Shown here: piece after piece, positions 38,601 to 47,501 of the stretch
How positions within the stretch are numbered: the stretch's first letter is position 1
How the letters are laid out: each line of letters opens with the position of its first letter
Assembly: GCA_000507305.1 (NCBI GenBank)
Contig: DF239216.1
Location: forward strand, 7,433 to 71,432
DNA length: 64,000 bases
Source of the DNA: Breviolum minutum Mf 1.05b.01
Taxonomy: Eukaryota > Sar > Dinophyceae > Suessiales > Symbiodiniaceae
Direction of reading: 5' to 3'
Notes under the pieces: generated by a model
The model's database searches: none
Told to the model about the DNA's origin: nothing
What the model saw: the letters and a program-made list of their open reading frames with translations, nothing else
Program-made: the position numbers and the translations under genes

Positions 38601-39576
38601 TCTGTGAGAGTGATCCGCGCTCGTAGGAAATCTGCGCGAATCATCGCAAATCTACATTTTCTCGAAAGGAGCAGTGTTGAAATGAACGTTGAGAGCCTGC
38701 TGTCGTGTTGGAGAACCGGGAGGCTTTGAATGGGTAGGCAGCGTCTGAAAAAATAACTGGATACATTTCAAGCCCTTAGTGAAGTGCCCAGACTGTTTCA
38801 GCGAAAGCTGATGAGTTTGCTTGTGAGCATAACAATTGACGTGGCATGGGCTGTGTCAAGGGCAAACCAGCTGTTCACACTCAAAGCACGAAAGCAAAAT
38901 ACAAAGACCACTCGCAAGGGGATGCGTTTCAAACCTCAAGCTGCCACTAAGAGGCAAGAAACCAGCATGTTTAGTTCTCAATAAACTCAATGCCTTATGT
39001 CATCGGAAGGCCTGGCCAGATCGAACTGAAAACCTGCGTTCAATTCACTGAGCGAAGTGCACATTTTGTGTTTGGACACTTGACTGCGGCAGAGTGCGCT
39101 GTGCCCAGTGGCCTATCCCAGCGTCTCTGTTGCTGGCTGTTTCAATTGGAGAGAAGGGGATCCTGCTCTTGTCTCAGTGACACTGCATTCGCATATTACA
39201 GTCTCACCGGCGACCTGTCATCCAGTACAATGCAGGCCAAACAGGACTGTTGCTGACTGCACCACTCTCTGAGTTTGCAAATGTTTACAGCTGATTTATC
39301 TGAGTGCACTCCACTTAACCCTTTTTGACAATTTTTGACATCTATAAACATATTACAATAAACTGTTTCAATCAAACGAGCCTGTCTTGGCGCTATGACT
39401 ATCTACCAGGGGCTTGAATTTGTGTGAACGCTATGATTTGCAAGAGAGCATCACAAGTGATGGGGTTTGGGTCCTTTCGAGGACAAACAGGTTGGCCATG
39501 TTCAAAGCATGGGAGCCAAAGGCAAAATTGTTCAGGAGCAATTGAAATTGGAATTTGGTAAAGCCTAATTTAGCCT

Positions 39577-39747
39577 TGTAAACTGATAAGGGGTGTTGCC
39601 AACCCACAAGAAACGCAGCTCAGCAAGACCTGGAAGGTGCAAACATGTTTTGCCTCACAAAAGAAGGTCCGTGTGCCTCGAGAAGAAATGCCAGCAATAT
39701 GCATGGTCTTACGCGAATGTGACAAGGTGAAATGGGCCAGCTTTACA
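39577..39747 (-). repeat. 3' LTR of the copia element (171 bp)
   Basis: It begins tgtaaactg and ends gctttaca on the + strand, the usual TG...CA ends extended to a 6-base inverted repeat tgtaaa/tttaca. It differs from the other LTR by one base. The polypurine tract expected just inside it is weak: on the element's sense strand the last inner bases read agaatgttgggtg. Confidence 0.93.
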
Positions 39748-39777
39748 CACCCAACATTCTATGTTCACCTTGTCACA

Positions 39778-42700
39778 TCATTCAAAAGGCAGCGACAACT
39801 GCCGGATCGAACGCCACCAACCCTGTACATCATACTTAACTTTCGTCAGTATGTCCGCCATTTGCCGATCCGTTGGAACCCATCGCAGCATCTTATCGTT
39901 TCCGAGAGTGCCAGACCATGCTGCGGATTCTGCTTGCACCATTTGACGTAGAGCCGCCAAATCCACCAGAAGACGCTTCTCTGACGGTGCACGTGGCCCA
40001 CCGACTCTGTGAACTGAGTCGTAAAGCGACTTGCAGTCGCTCACGGATAGTAAAGGCATAGTGTGGCGCGCCCGATCTTCTTGAAGTCCATCACGATGTA
40101 GACTTCCTGTCAGCATTGCCCGGAAGGCAAGACCATCCTCCCAGCCCTCCAAAGCAGCCATAGTCTCCGCCGCGAAAGTGCTCCGACAGACCCGTGGACA
40201 TGAGTGCGATTTCCATTCCACAATAGCTGGTGTAACCGTTTGACCAGTCAACACCTTCCGATCGCAAACGAGGACGATGTGTCCAAGTTGCGAGTATAGA
40301 CCAGTGTTTGGCCCCACCATCTCTGGGTCCGACTCATCCGCAGGCGCATTCGCCCAGGCTGCATCGTGGTAGACCAAGATCATCAGGTCATTCCATCCAG
40401 GTGCTAACTTCTTGTAGTCCAACTTCTCGTCCTTCCCTAACTGCGCCATCTTGACCGCGCGGTTCGTGTCCTTGACGTCGCCGAAGTTTGGATTCTTCTG
40501 CCTCTTCTGTGCAAGAGACACGGCGGCTTGCAAGTCCGGCCGGGACTGACTGGAAAGCCATGACGAAGCTCCGATCGTAGATTGGTTGTCGGACCTCGTC
40601 ACTGCATCCGCGGTCTCGTCATTGCTGATCTCCTTCGGGACCTCCACCACCTCGAGCCGGGAGTTCACATAGGACTTCTGTGCCACATGGATCCCATCCT
40701 CATCCTGCGAGATCTGCGACCCAATGTAGTCAAAAGACCCGGCCTCCCATTCACTAATGGGAAAGATGCTAGAGAGCTGCACCTGTAGATCCTTCAAGGT
40801 CTCCTCAGGGGCGGCAATCAGCAGGTCGTCGACGTGCGTGATTAGAGCACCATGTAGTTCTCCTTGTTCATCGCGTAGTAGGAAGTAGCACGCGTCCAGC
40901 TCGTGTTGCTCCAGCTTTAAGCTCTGGCCCTTGATCTTGATATCAAGTTGTAGAAGATCTCGTGAAAGACGCTCCCACCAAAGCCGCGGGCTGGTAGACA
41001 ACCCGAAGACGCCTTTGATCACCTCCACCAAAGTGCCTTGCTCTATACCAGGCAACCCACGAGCAGGTTGCGAGAAGTAAAGGTTCCTCCTCGCCTCATT
41101 GCCGTTCAAGAAAGCTGCCTCAACATCTCCAGCTGCGATCTTCCACTGCAGTTGGCCGGCAATGAAGAGCAATGTCGACAGCGCCAGCTTTGTAGCCGTA
41201 GGGGCTTCAGTCACCAACATACCGGCCTTGAGGTCGGGATCGCGGTGTCCGCCGATGCAAAGCCTTGCCTTCGCCTTCACTGGGATGGTAGAATCCTCTC
41301 TCCTCTTCGCCTTGTTCTTGTCCCGGTATGCAAATCGAGACGTCAAGATCCTTTCACGGGGTACTTCTTGGTAGACCTTCTCCGTCTCCTGCCTGTTGAG
41401 AGGTCTGCAAGCGCCATAGTGCAAGTGCTCTGCCCACTGCTTCTTCTCTGCCTCGACGTAGTACTCCTTCTCATCCTCCGGGATCTCATGCCACTTTACT
41501 TCCTTGTCCTGCTGCTTCTGTTCCGTCTTGCTCAACCGGGTAGTGGTTGAGGTGCTGTAAGCCACATGAGCTCTAAACGCCTCCCTTGTCCTAGGCGACC
41601 TCGATCTGCTCCTGGACGGCTCCTCAAGCTCCTCAACCATATCCTCTTCAGCCCCGACTTCCTCATAGCCTCTCTTCTTCCTCATCACTGGGGGTGCCTT
41701 CTCATGGTACCTCCGGACGGGTATCTCATCAGGCTTCGACCTGGGGAAATCAGGTGGCCCAGTTGCATCTTTGAAGAGGTCGTCATCGTCAATGTTGATC
41801 TCCATGTTGTCAGCTGGCCTCATCAAGTCTTCCTTCATGGCTTCGCCTTGGAAGATGCTTCCAAGCTCCTCAGACTCTGCTGCCCTCAAGTGCTCTCGAG
41901 CGCAGAGCATGCAGCGACCTCCTCTGGAGACCCAGTACGAGTCTCCTTCTCTTCCAACCACTGTGCCTGGCCCCATCCACTCTCCGGCTCCTCCACGGAT
42001 TCTTGCTGCTCCACCGGCGTTCTTCGACTTCCGGTAGACGTAGACCCAGTCTCCTTGCTCATACATCCTCTTCATAGTGCGGGGTCGGCCCAGCAAGGCC
42101 CTCTTCACTGTCTCCTCTGCTTGCGACTGGATAAAGGCCTCTCTTGCTGCTTGCCTTATAGCTTGTTCTCGCATCCTCCGATCGTCAGGCTTCACGCTCT
42201 GCTCCTTCTCGAGTAGTGCGGCATCCTCATCCAAGACTCCATCATGGACCGCCAAGTCCTTTCCGAAAACCCACTGGCAAGGTGAATACCCGTGACTCCT
42301 CCTCAGGGTATTCTTCGCGTGGCACACCTGTGCCACTGTCCAAGCTGCTTCCTCATCGGTGATTGCCATGTGGTCGACGGTCTTGTCCCAGATGGTTCTG
42401 AACCAACCATTCTGCCTTTCCACGGCTCCATTCTGCCAATGTGCTTGTCCTGCGATATAGTCGACCTTCACGTGGCGATGTTCGAGCTCCTCCGTGAAGT
42501 CCTTCATGAGCCCACGCTCCTGGTCAGCCACCACTCGCTCTGGGAGCCCTGCCCATGACGCCCATCCATCCAAGAACGCCTTCACCAGTTCCTCTGATTT
42601 GCGGCCTTCCACAAGCCGCACCACGTGGTAGCCCGATGCGTGGTCAAGAATGGAGAGCCCGATCAGCTTGTTCCCATTTGGCGTGTAAAGGAAGATTGTG

Positions 42701-45003
42701 TCTACGCCAACTTCTTCATTGAAGGATAGATTCTTCACAATTTTGGCTGGCCTCCTGGTACCTGGGTTGGGATGCCGCTGGCAAGTAGCACACTTCAGAG
42801 AGTGTGCTGCCTGGATGACATCACTCTTGGCGCCTGCCAAGCGAAGATGTCGTGCGAGATCTTCTCGCCGGGGATGGCCAAGGTTCTGGTGGAGCCGCCT
42901 GAGTGACTGGGCGACGGCCTTGTTCACATGGTCAGGAAAAGTGATCCCAGTCCGGTTCTCCACGTGATGCCCTCCTCCATCCTCAGGACCACGGCGGCCA
43001 TACTCCTCCACGCCGGGTCCAACCTGCAACTCCCCTTGGTAATCGCGCCCATCCTCGGGCGCGATACTGGGTTCATAGTCCTCGCCATCGACTGCCTCTG
43101 CGGGGTATGCCTCGTGAGGAAACTTCTGAAGAAGGTTCCTGTAGCCGGCCACCACCCGTCGACAAAACTCTCGGGTGTACTCGCCTGCTGGTTTGGTGTT
43201 GACGCCAGCGGTTGGGGTGTGCTGGTGTCCTCCTCGGCAATGTAGTTTCACTGCATCCTCAATCTCCTCGCTGGACGTCAGCAATGTAGTAGGCTTCCTC
43301 ATCAGCCCGTTGTCGCTCCTAGCCCGTAGATTGAAGCGGCACATATCCAAAGTGACCGGGAAGCATCTCGGGTCCTCGCGGATAGGTGCCATAGAAGGAT
43401 CCTTCCACATAGCACTGCCCTTTGGATGCTCGAAGACCACATCGCCTCCCAGGGCCAATTGAAGCCTCGCCACATATACCGCAAACCTGACCAGCTTCCG
43501 CTGCTTCCTCCTCAGCCTCCGAAGCTCTTCTTTCCTCCAGAAGTAGTTGATGTTCTGCCAGGGACTCCACATAGTGCATGGCAGAGCGATCCATACCAAC
43601 TTAGGACGGTGCTTCTCAAGGTCGTCGATGACAGAGTTCTGCTGATCCAAGCGGAAGAGGTCATGACCATACCGGATATCACGTGGTTCCAGCACATTGT
43701 AGCCCTGCGCCGCAAACTCCTCCGTGAGATGTGCGCTACCAGCGAACAGCTCCAACAGATCTGCCCTGTTGGCGTAGGTCTCCTCACCGATCAACACCGC
43801 ACCGATTGCGTCCTTGGTCTTCTCAGCCATTGCGCGTGCGAACGCCGACAGAGTAACCGTCAGCGCCGACAGAGTCCTCTTGACCAGACCCTGCACCCTC
43901 TTCTTGGCTGCCCTCTTCATTGGTCTCCTTGGCAGCCTCCTCACATCCTCGAAGTCATCGCCGTAGACCAACTTCACTCGGGGAATCCTCAGTTCAACGA
44001 CGGGTTCCTCCTCCGCCTTATAGACTTCCTCGCTCTTCCGTTCCTCACCGCTATCCTGAGCGGTCACCTCAGACTCCTCGGCCTCGACGATCTTCTTCTT
44101 TCTCTTCTCTTCCTTCTTCTTGATTGCTCCGCTCACTTTGTTCCAGTAGGCTCGCCGCTTGTCGATCTTCTTGGCATCCTTCAGCAGTCGAAGCCTCTTC
44201 TCCAACTCCGCAATCTCGTCCACCGTGGACATCATCGTCTCCTCCCCAGCTGACGTCACCAGGTAGTACTCCTCCTCGCTCTCCGGCACCTGCTTCTGCT
44301 TCCTGTTCCTGGAATCGCTGGTCTTCTCGGCTGGTGGTTTGGCAGCTGCCTTCGTCCTCACCGTCAGTCCTGGTGCACAGCTCGGAGCAGGTACTGCTGC
44401 CTTTGGTGGCAGCGATGCTCTCGGCGGTGGTGTCTGGGCCAGGAGCTCCGGATTGACGTAGCCTTCTCCTCTGGCCGGTGTTGCCCTCATGCGGTCCGCC
44501 CAGCGAGCCAGACGATCGAGGTCTGGGCTGCACTCCTCCGTGCCCTTCCACTCTTTGATTGCCCATGCCAAGTAGTCCTCCGGCACCTCCTTGAACAGGT
44601 AGTTCTTGTACTGCCCGAACGTTACCACGGAATTCCCCGTGGTCGCCAGACTCTCCCGGAGCATCCTCATCAGTAATCCTCTTCCCGCATCCTGACAAAA
44701 CGGGATCTTCTCCTCTCGGCACCTCTCCTGTAGTTGGGCCAGGGTGTGCTTGCTCAGCCCCAGTCCTTGCTTGCCTTGAGGTCCACGCATCTCCATGAAG
44801 ACACTCCTGAGTTCCGGCACCGTCAGATGCGATAGGTTGCCCGCTCCTTGCTCTTCCAGGGCCGCCAACAGCTCCGCACGGCGCATCTTCCATACTCCTT
44901 GTGACATCAGTCGGGGGATCACAAAGAGCTCCGAATTGATCAAAGCGCGAGGGACTCGAGCTTCTCTTGAAACGGCTTCGGCCAATCCATAACATTCTTC
45001 CAT
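39778..45003 (-). CDS. Pol polyprotein with methyltransferase-like, integrase, RT and RNase H domains
   Basis: The open frame has 1741 residues. Residues 1-400 are helical and charged with no known domain. A methyltransferase-like domain lies at about 405-600. Integrase has an HHCC zinc finger (about 700-745, ending CATCQRH) and catalytic D in GVDTIF (about 767), D in VADQERG (about 823) and E in NGAVERQN (about 860). Reverse transcriptase has DVEAAFLNG (about 1292) and the copia-type HVDDLL (about 1390). RNase H has YHDAAWAN, FAAETMA, SVSDCKSL and TDRQMADILTK (about 1542-1715). All key catalytic residues are present, so this part looks intact. It stops 31 bases before the 3' LTR. The start given is simply the first methionine after the frame change; true translation would come from upstream. 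Confidence 0.92.
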   Translation of the reverse strand: MEECYGLAEAVSREARVPRALINSELFVIPRLMSQGVWKMRRAELLAALEEQGAGNLSHLTVPELRSVFMEMRGPQGKQGLGLSKHTLAQLQERCREEKIPFCQDAGRGLLMRMLRESLATTGNSVVTFGQYKNYLFKEVPEDYLAWAIKEWKGTEECSPDLDRLARWADRMRATPARGEGYVNPELLAQTPPPRASLPPKAAVPAPSCAPGLTVRTKAAAKPPAEKTSDSRNRKQKQVPESEEEYYLVTSAGEETMMSTVDEIAELEKRLRLLKDAKKIDKRRAYWNKVSGAIKKKEEKRKKKIVEAEESEVTAQDSGEERKSEEVYKAEEEPVVELRIPRVKLVYGDDFEDVRRLPRRPMKRAAKKRVQGLVKRTLSALTVTLSAFARAMAEKTKDAIGAVLIGEETYANRADLLELFAGSAHLTEEFAAQGYNVLEPRDIRYGHDLFRLDQQNSVIDDLEKHRPKLVWIALPCTMWSPWQNINYFWRKEELRRLRRKQRKLVRFAVYVARLQLALGGDVVFEHPKGSAMWKDPSMAPIREDPRCFPVTLDMCRFNLRARSDNGLMRKPTTLLTSSEEIEDAVKLHCRGGHQHTPTAGVNTKPAGEYTREFCRRVVAGYRNLLQKFPHEAYPAEAVDGEDYEPSIAPEDGRDYQGELQVGPGVEEYGRRGPEDGGGHHVENRTGITFPDHVNKAVAQSLRRLHQNLGHPRREDLARHLRLAGAKSDVIQAAHSLKCATCQRHPNPGTRRPAKIVKNLSFNEEVGVDTIFLYTPNGNKLIGLSILDHASGYHVVRLVEGRKSEELVKAFLDGWASWAGLPERVVADQERGLMKDFTEELEHRHVKVDYIAGQAHWQNGAVERQNGWFRTIWDKTVDHMAITDEEAAWTVAQVCHAKNTLRRSHGYSPCQWVFGKDLAVHDGVLDEDAALLEKEQSVKPDDRRMREQAIRQAAREAFIQSQAEETVKRALLGRPRTMKRMYEQGDWVYVYRKSKNAGGAARIRGGAGEWMGPGTVVGREGDSYWVSRGGRCMLCAREHLRAAESEELGSIFQGEAMKEDLMRPADNMEINIDDDDLFKDATGPPDFPRSKPDEIPVRRYHEKAPPVMRKKRGYEEVGAEEDMVEELEEPSRSRSRSPRTREAFRAHVAYSTSTTTRLSKTEQKQQDKEVKWHEIPEDEKEYYVEAEKKQWAEHLHYGACRPLNRQETEKVYQEVPRERILTSRFAYRDKNKAKRREDSTIPVKAKARLCIGGHRDPDLKAGMLVTEAPTATKLALSTLLFIAGQLQWKIAAGDVEAAFLNGNEARRNLYFSQPARGLPGIEQGTLVEVIKGVFGLSTSPRLWWERLSRDLLQLDIKIKGQSLKLEQHELDACYFLLRDEQGELHGALITHVDDLLIAAPEETLKDLQVQLSSIFPISEWEAGSFDYIGSQISQDEDGIHVAQKSYVNSRLEVVEVPKEISNDETADAVTRSDNQSTIGASSWLSSQSRPDLQAAVSLAQKRQKNPNFGDVKDTNRAVKMAQLGKDEKLDYKKLAPGWNDLMILVYHDAAWANAPADESDPEMVGPNTGLYSQLGHIVLVCDRKVLTGQTVTPAIVEWKSHSCPRVCRSTFAAETMAALEGWEDGLAFRAMLTGSLHRDGLQEDRARHTMPLLSVSDCKSLYDSVHRVGGPRAPSEKRLLVDLAALRQMVQAESAAWSGTLGNDKMLRWVPTDRQMADILTKVKYDVQGWWRSIRQLSLPFE
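43200..43790 (-). other. C5-methyltransferase-like domain within pol
   Basis: Residues about 405-600 of pol are foreign to ordinary copia elements. They read as a Rossmann methyltransferase: DLLELFAGSAHL (SAM-binding motif I), an acidic VLEPRDI after the next strand, ALPCTMWSP (like motif IV, with cysteine in the position of the C5-MTase nucleophile), VFEHPKGSAMW (like the motif VI glutamate), and a later FNLRAR...RKPTTLLTS stretch (like motif VIII). The set and order match cytosine-C5 DNA methyltransferases, but the motifs are divergent (PC followed by T instead of Q; EHP instead of ENV). Dinoflagellate retrotransposons carrying DNMTs are known. Whether this divergent version is active, or acts on RNA or cDNA, cannot be told from sequence. 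Confidence 0.6.
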
Positions 45004-45004
45004 G

Positions 45005-45825
45005 CACCGGCTCTGCGTTCTCCCATTCGTGTTGAAACTTCAAAGGTGGTGCGATATGTGTGCATGAAATGCATGTGGTGTGACGCATCTCATCAAGACG
45101 AAGCAACAGCTGGCTCTTCAATGCAAAGTCTTGAGTCTTCCAATGTTGGGGGTCGAAGAATTCCTTTCGGGAAGTGACATGTATTCGATCCATGTACTGG
45201 TCACCTTCAATCCAGAAATCCCTAAGAGCATCATGTTCCCGCCACCAACCCAAGAACCATTCCGAGCACAAGTTCTCTTCAGTAAGCTTCTGGTAAACCA
45301 AAGCATCCAATTTCTTGGGGTAGAAGAGCTTTTGTGGAAGAGACATTGTGCTCGGTTCTGTAGCAGCATCACGCAGCATGTATGCCACAGCGACGGACGG
45401 TACATAAATCTCTTGATTGTTCCAATCAAGACCAGTGGGCCAGGGTGGCGGTGGTCCGCGTTGTGCGGCCACTGCGACAGAAGGCAAACCAGAAGCGGTC
45501 GTGCCAAGATCAACTCGATCCAAACCTAGCTGGGTGAAAGCAGCGCAATGCTCCCCAAGGTTGTAGCTCATACCAAGCGCAGCCAAAGCAAAGCGGCTAA
45601 GCAAGAGGGGCACGTCAGTGTCAATCTCCGCAATCTTGATGAGAAACCACCGGCCGCAGATAGACAACCATGTGACCCAAGCCACCTGCGACCCAAAGAG
45701 CTTGTCGCCACCAAACTTGAAGCTCTCATCCTGCTTCACCTCTATGAACGGAATCTTGTTCTCCTTCGCGTACTTCCGTAGCTTCCTGATAGTAGCCACG
45801 CCGGCAAGGGTCCGGCTGGGTGATG
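45005..45825 (-). pseudogene. Protease and linker segment, out of frame with gag and pol
   Basis: Between gag and pol the convincing protein lies in the third frame (an open frame spans 46087-44069, but only about 45825-45005 reads as protein). It contains the second half of a retropepsin-like domain with the hydrophobic DTDVPLLLSRFALAALGM motif, then about 170 residues of unknown linker rich in W and E. The expected catalytic D-S/T-G or D-T-A/G-C is not visible; the closest residues are PDPCRRG, in the gag frame at the junction. Both transitions, gag to this segment and this segment to pol, are +1 in direction. They may be mutations, sequence errors or a Ty1-like programmed shift; two successive shifts favour damage. 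Confidence 0.6.
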
Positions 45826-47129
45826 CCATAGATCTCCGCGGTCTCCGCCATCTCCTCAGCCACATAGATCTCACAGACGTGTGAAGTCTGTGTAGATGGT
45901 TGGTTCCCTTGCTTCCCCTTGTTTGCCGGGCACTCCGGGTCACGGTGCCAGTGTCCACGTCGCTTGCAGACAGAGCAGTAAGAACGAGCTTTTGCCTGCT
46001 TGATACGCTCCTCCTTGCTAAGCCCATTGCCTCCACTCGAAACAGTTCCACGAGCTCGAACGAAGGCCTGGTACTTGGACTTGGCATTCTGGAAGGCCAC
46101 TAACGCCTCATGAGCCTCCGGGTCGCCCTCCGACATGATCTCATCCTCGGCCTCAGAAGCGTCCTCCGGCTCAGTCTCGTAGAGCTCGTCGTGCTCGGCC
46201 ACCAAAGCTTGCTGCTGATGTCCTCTACGGTCTTTATCACCTCTCTTAGCCTCCCAAAGTCGCCGATTCATCCGGTCTTGGATGATGGCGGCTTCTTGCA
46301 GTTTGGCCAGGGAGTATTGGTTGCCCGTAGAACTCAGCAGATTCAGCTCGGCACTGTTGTCCAGCCTGAGCTTGTCAAGGTACCACCATGCCTGGCACAC
46401 ATCTGGCAGACTGCATCCGACCTCCTTGAGTCGGGACAGCTGCCGGTCATATTCCTGGTTGAACTCACGGATGTCCTGATTGTAGTTCTTCCGCAGCATC
46501 TTGAAGAACTCGGACATGCATCGCCCGACCTTCACCACTTCACGGTCCAGATACTTCTCGGACACCCATGTAGTAAAGACCTCCACTCCATCATCAGCAT
46601 CGAGGCGAGCTAAGTCCAGTTCTTCTGCGTCGCGCCAAGCACGCCCAGACAGGTTGTTATATAAAGCCAAAGCTTGTTTGGTAGGTCGCAACCGTGTCAT
46701 GCGTTGCCAAGCAGACACCTTGCGAAGATAGCCACGTGTCAGAACACCTTCTTTGTCTTCTTCTCCTATGAATTCTGGAACAGCGATCTTGTCCGAGCCT
46801 CCAGTACGGTCGTCGTCCCGGCGTGTCCACTGCCGGTCCCACGGATCCGTCTCCAGCCACGGATCTCGCCATCCAGAGTTTGCGCTTGCGCTCGTCGCCG
46901 TAGGTGTGCTAGCCGTAGGCGTCGTCCACCATGTAGTAGCTTGCTGCATATACCACTCAGCCCATTCCCCTGCAGTCCACCTATTCCAATCCGAAGTGCC
47001 ACTAGCTTGTCCCAAAGTAGTTGCCGTAGGATCGGTGTTTCCACCGCTGCCGACACTACCACTCCAAGCGCCCTCTGGCCCTTCAGTCTCGATAGGATCC
47101 CCTTCTGCAGCTAAAGTCGGGGCTGGCAT
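45726..47129 (-). CDS. Gag capsid protein of the copia element
   Basis: The 467-residue reading frame starts about 60 bases inside the 5' LTR. The first 110 residues are low-complexity (G, S, T, W). A helical copia-type gag region follows at about residues 125-300, including an SAWQRM...ALALYNNLSGRAW stretch. Near residue 380 lies a zinc-knuckle-like cluster, CSVCKRRGHWHRDPEC; its spacing (C-x2-C, two histidines, final C) is a variant of CCHC. Gag would form the cytoplasmic particle and bind the RNA. The frame ends soon after the knuckle, where the protease frame opens one base out of phase. Its last 25 or so residues (after about 45800) do not look like protein and probably lie beyond the shift. 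Confidence 0.85.
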   Translation of the reverse strand: MPAPTLAAEGDPIETEGPEGAWSGSVGSGGNTDPTATTLGQASGTSDWNRWTAGEWAEWYMQQATTWWTTPTASTPTATSASANSGWRDPWLETDPWDRQWTRRDDDRTGGSDKIAVPEFIGEEDKEGVLTRGYLRKVSAWQRMTRLRPTKQALALYNNLSGRAWRDAEELDLARLDADDGVEVFTTWVSEKYLDREVVKVGRCMSEFFKMLRKNYNQDIREFNQEYDRQLSRLKEVGCSLPDVCQAWWYLDKLRLDNSAELNLLSSTGNQYSLAKLQEAAIIQDRMNRRLWEAKRGDKDRRGHQQQALVAEHDELYETEPEDASEAEDEIMSEGDPEAHEALVAFQNAKSKYQAFVRARGTVSSGGNGLSKEERIKQAKARSYCSVCKRRGHWHRDPECPANKGKQGNQPSTQTSHVCEIYVAEEMAETAEIYGITQPDPCRRGYYQEATEVREGEQDSVHRGEAG

Positions 47130-47170
47130 CGAAATGCCGCAAGGTCCTGATCCAGCAGCCGCAAGGTTAC

Positions 47171-47190
47171 TGGTCAGGCTCCGCTACCAA
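47171..47190 (-). promoter_or_regulatory. Primer binding site, initiator-Met-tRNA type
   Basis: Directly inside the 5' LTR the sense strand reads ttggtagcggagcctgacca. TGGTAGCGGAG is complementary to a tRNA 3' end CTCCGCTACCA, which resembles the acceptor end of eukaryotic initiator methionine tRNA, the common primer of copia elements. One base separates it from the LTR. Confidence 0.75.
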
Positions 47191-47361
47191 TGTAAACTGA
47201 TAAGGGGTGTTGCCAACCCACAAGAAACGCAGCTCAGCAAGACCTGGAAGGTGCAAACATGTTTTGCCTCACAAAAGAAGGTCCGTGTGCCTCGAGAAGA
47301 AATGCCAACAATATGCATGGTCTTACGCGAATGTGACAAGGTGAAATGGGCCAGCTTTACA
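47191..47361 (-). repeat. 5' LTR of the copia element (171 bp)
   Basis: It is the same length as the left LTR with one mismatch (47308). As the element lies on the minus strand this is the promoter-side LTR. No clear TATA box was seen; it is very short for an LTR, though within the range of copia elements. Confidence 0.93.
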
Positions 47362-47501
47362 GGTACATTTTATCTTTTGTTTGTACATTATTCCAGTGAA
47401 AAATATACCAAACCACCTAAACCAAGCCTGCAAACATTTGCCCCCGACAGAAAGACTAGATTTAAGGCTCAATGGCACGGATATGTGTGATTTGGGCGGA
47501 G

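Larger units (their letters stand above)
28590..39576 (+). repeat. Modular dispersed repeat block 2
   Basis: This is the same family and orientation as the block at 1-10.1 kb, but the copies are more alike. Hinge copies are near 28597, 29291, 30038, 30635, 31358, 32403, 33119, 33733, 34476, 35972, 36600, 37188, 38392 and 39235. Several stretches of hundreds of bases are nearly identical, for example about 30300-30960 with 32095-32760 and 36850-37550, and 33120-33420 with 33735-34020. This indicates recent unequal exchange or duplication within the block. The array is cut off at 39576 by the left end of the retrotransposon, in the middle of cassette A, and does not resume on its other side. 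Confidence 0.85.
39577..47361 (-). mobile_element. Ty1/copia-type LTR retrotransposon with methyltransferase-like domain
   Basis: The element is 7785 bp with two 171-bp LTRs, a tRNA primer binding site, and gag, protease remnant and pol in copia order (integrase before reverse transcriptase). The LTRs differ at one position (39694 g against 47308 a), which suggests recent insertion. The coding region nevertheless changes frame twice, near 45.8 kb and 45.0 kb. The bases beside the two ends (agcct on the left, ggtac on the right) do not match, so no 5-bp target-site duplication is visible. The left flank is the dispersed repeat; the right flank is DNA just upstream of kinase exons. The lack of a duplication points to recombination between two elements or a deletion at one edge. 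Confidence 0.93.

Noticed and set aside
44069..45004. C-terminal half of the 672-residue minus frame
   Set aside because: It overlaps pol in another frame and has low-complexity, non-protein-like composition; pol carries the recognisable domains.
40582..46613. Many + strand frames across the retrotransposon
   Set aside because: They are antisense shadows of gag and pol, favoured by the codon bias of the element.
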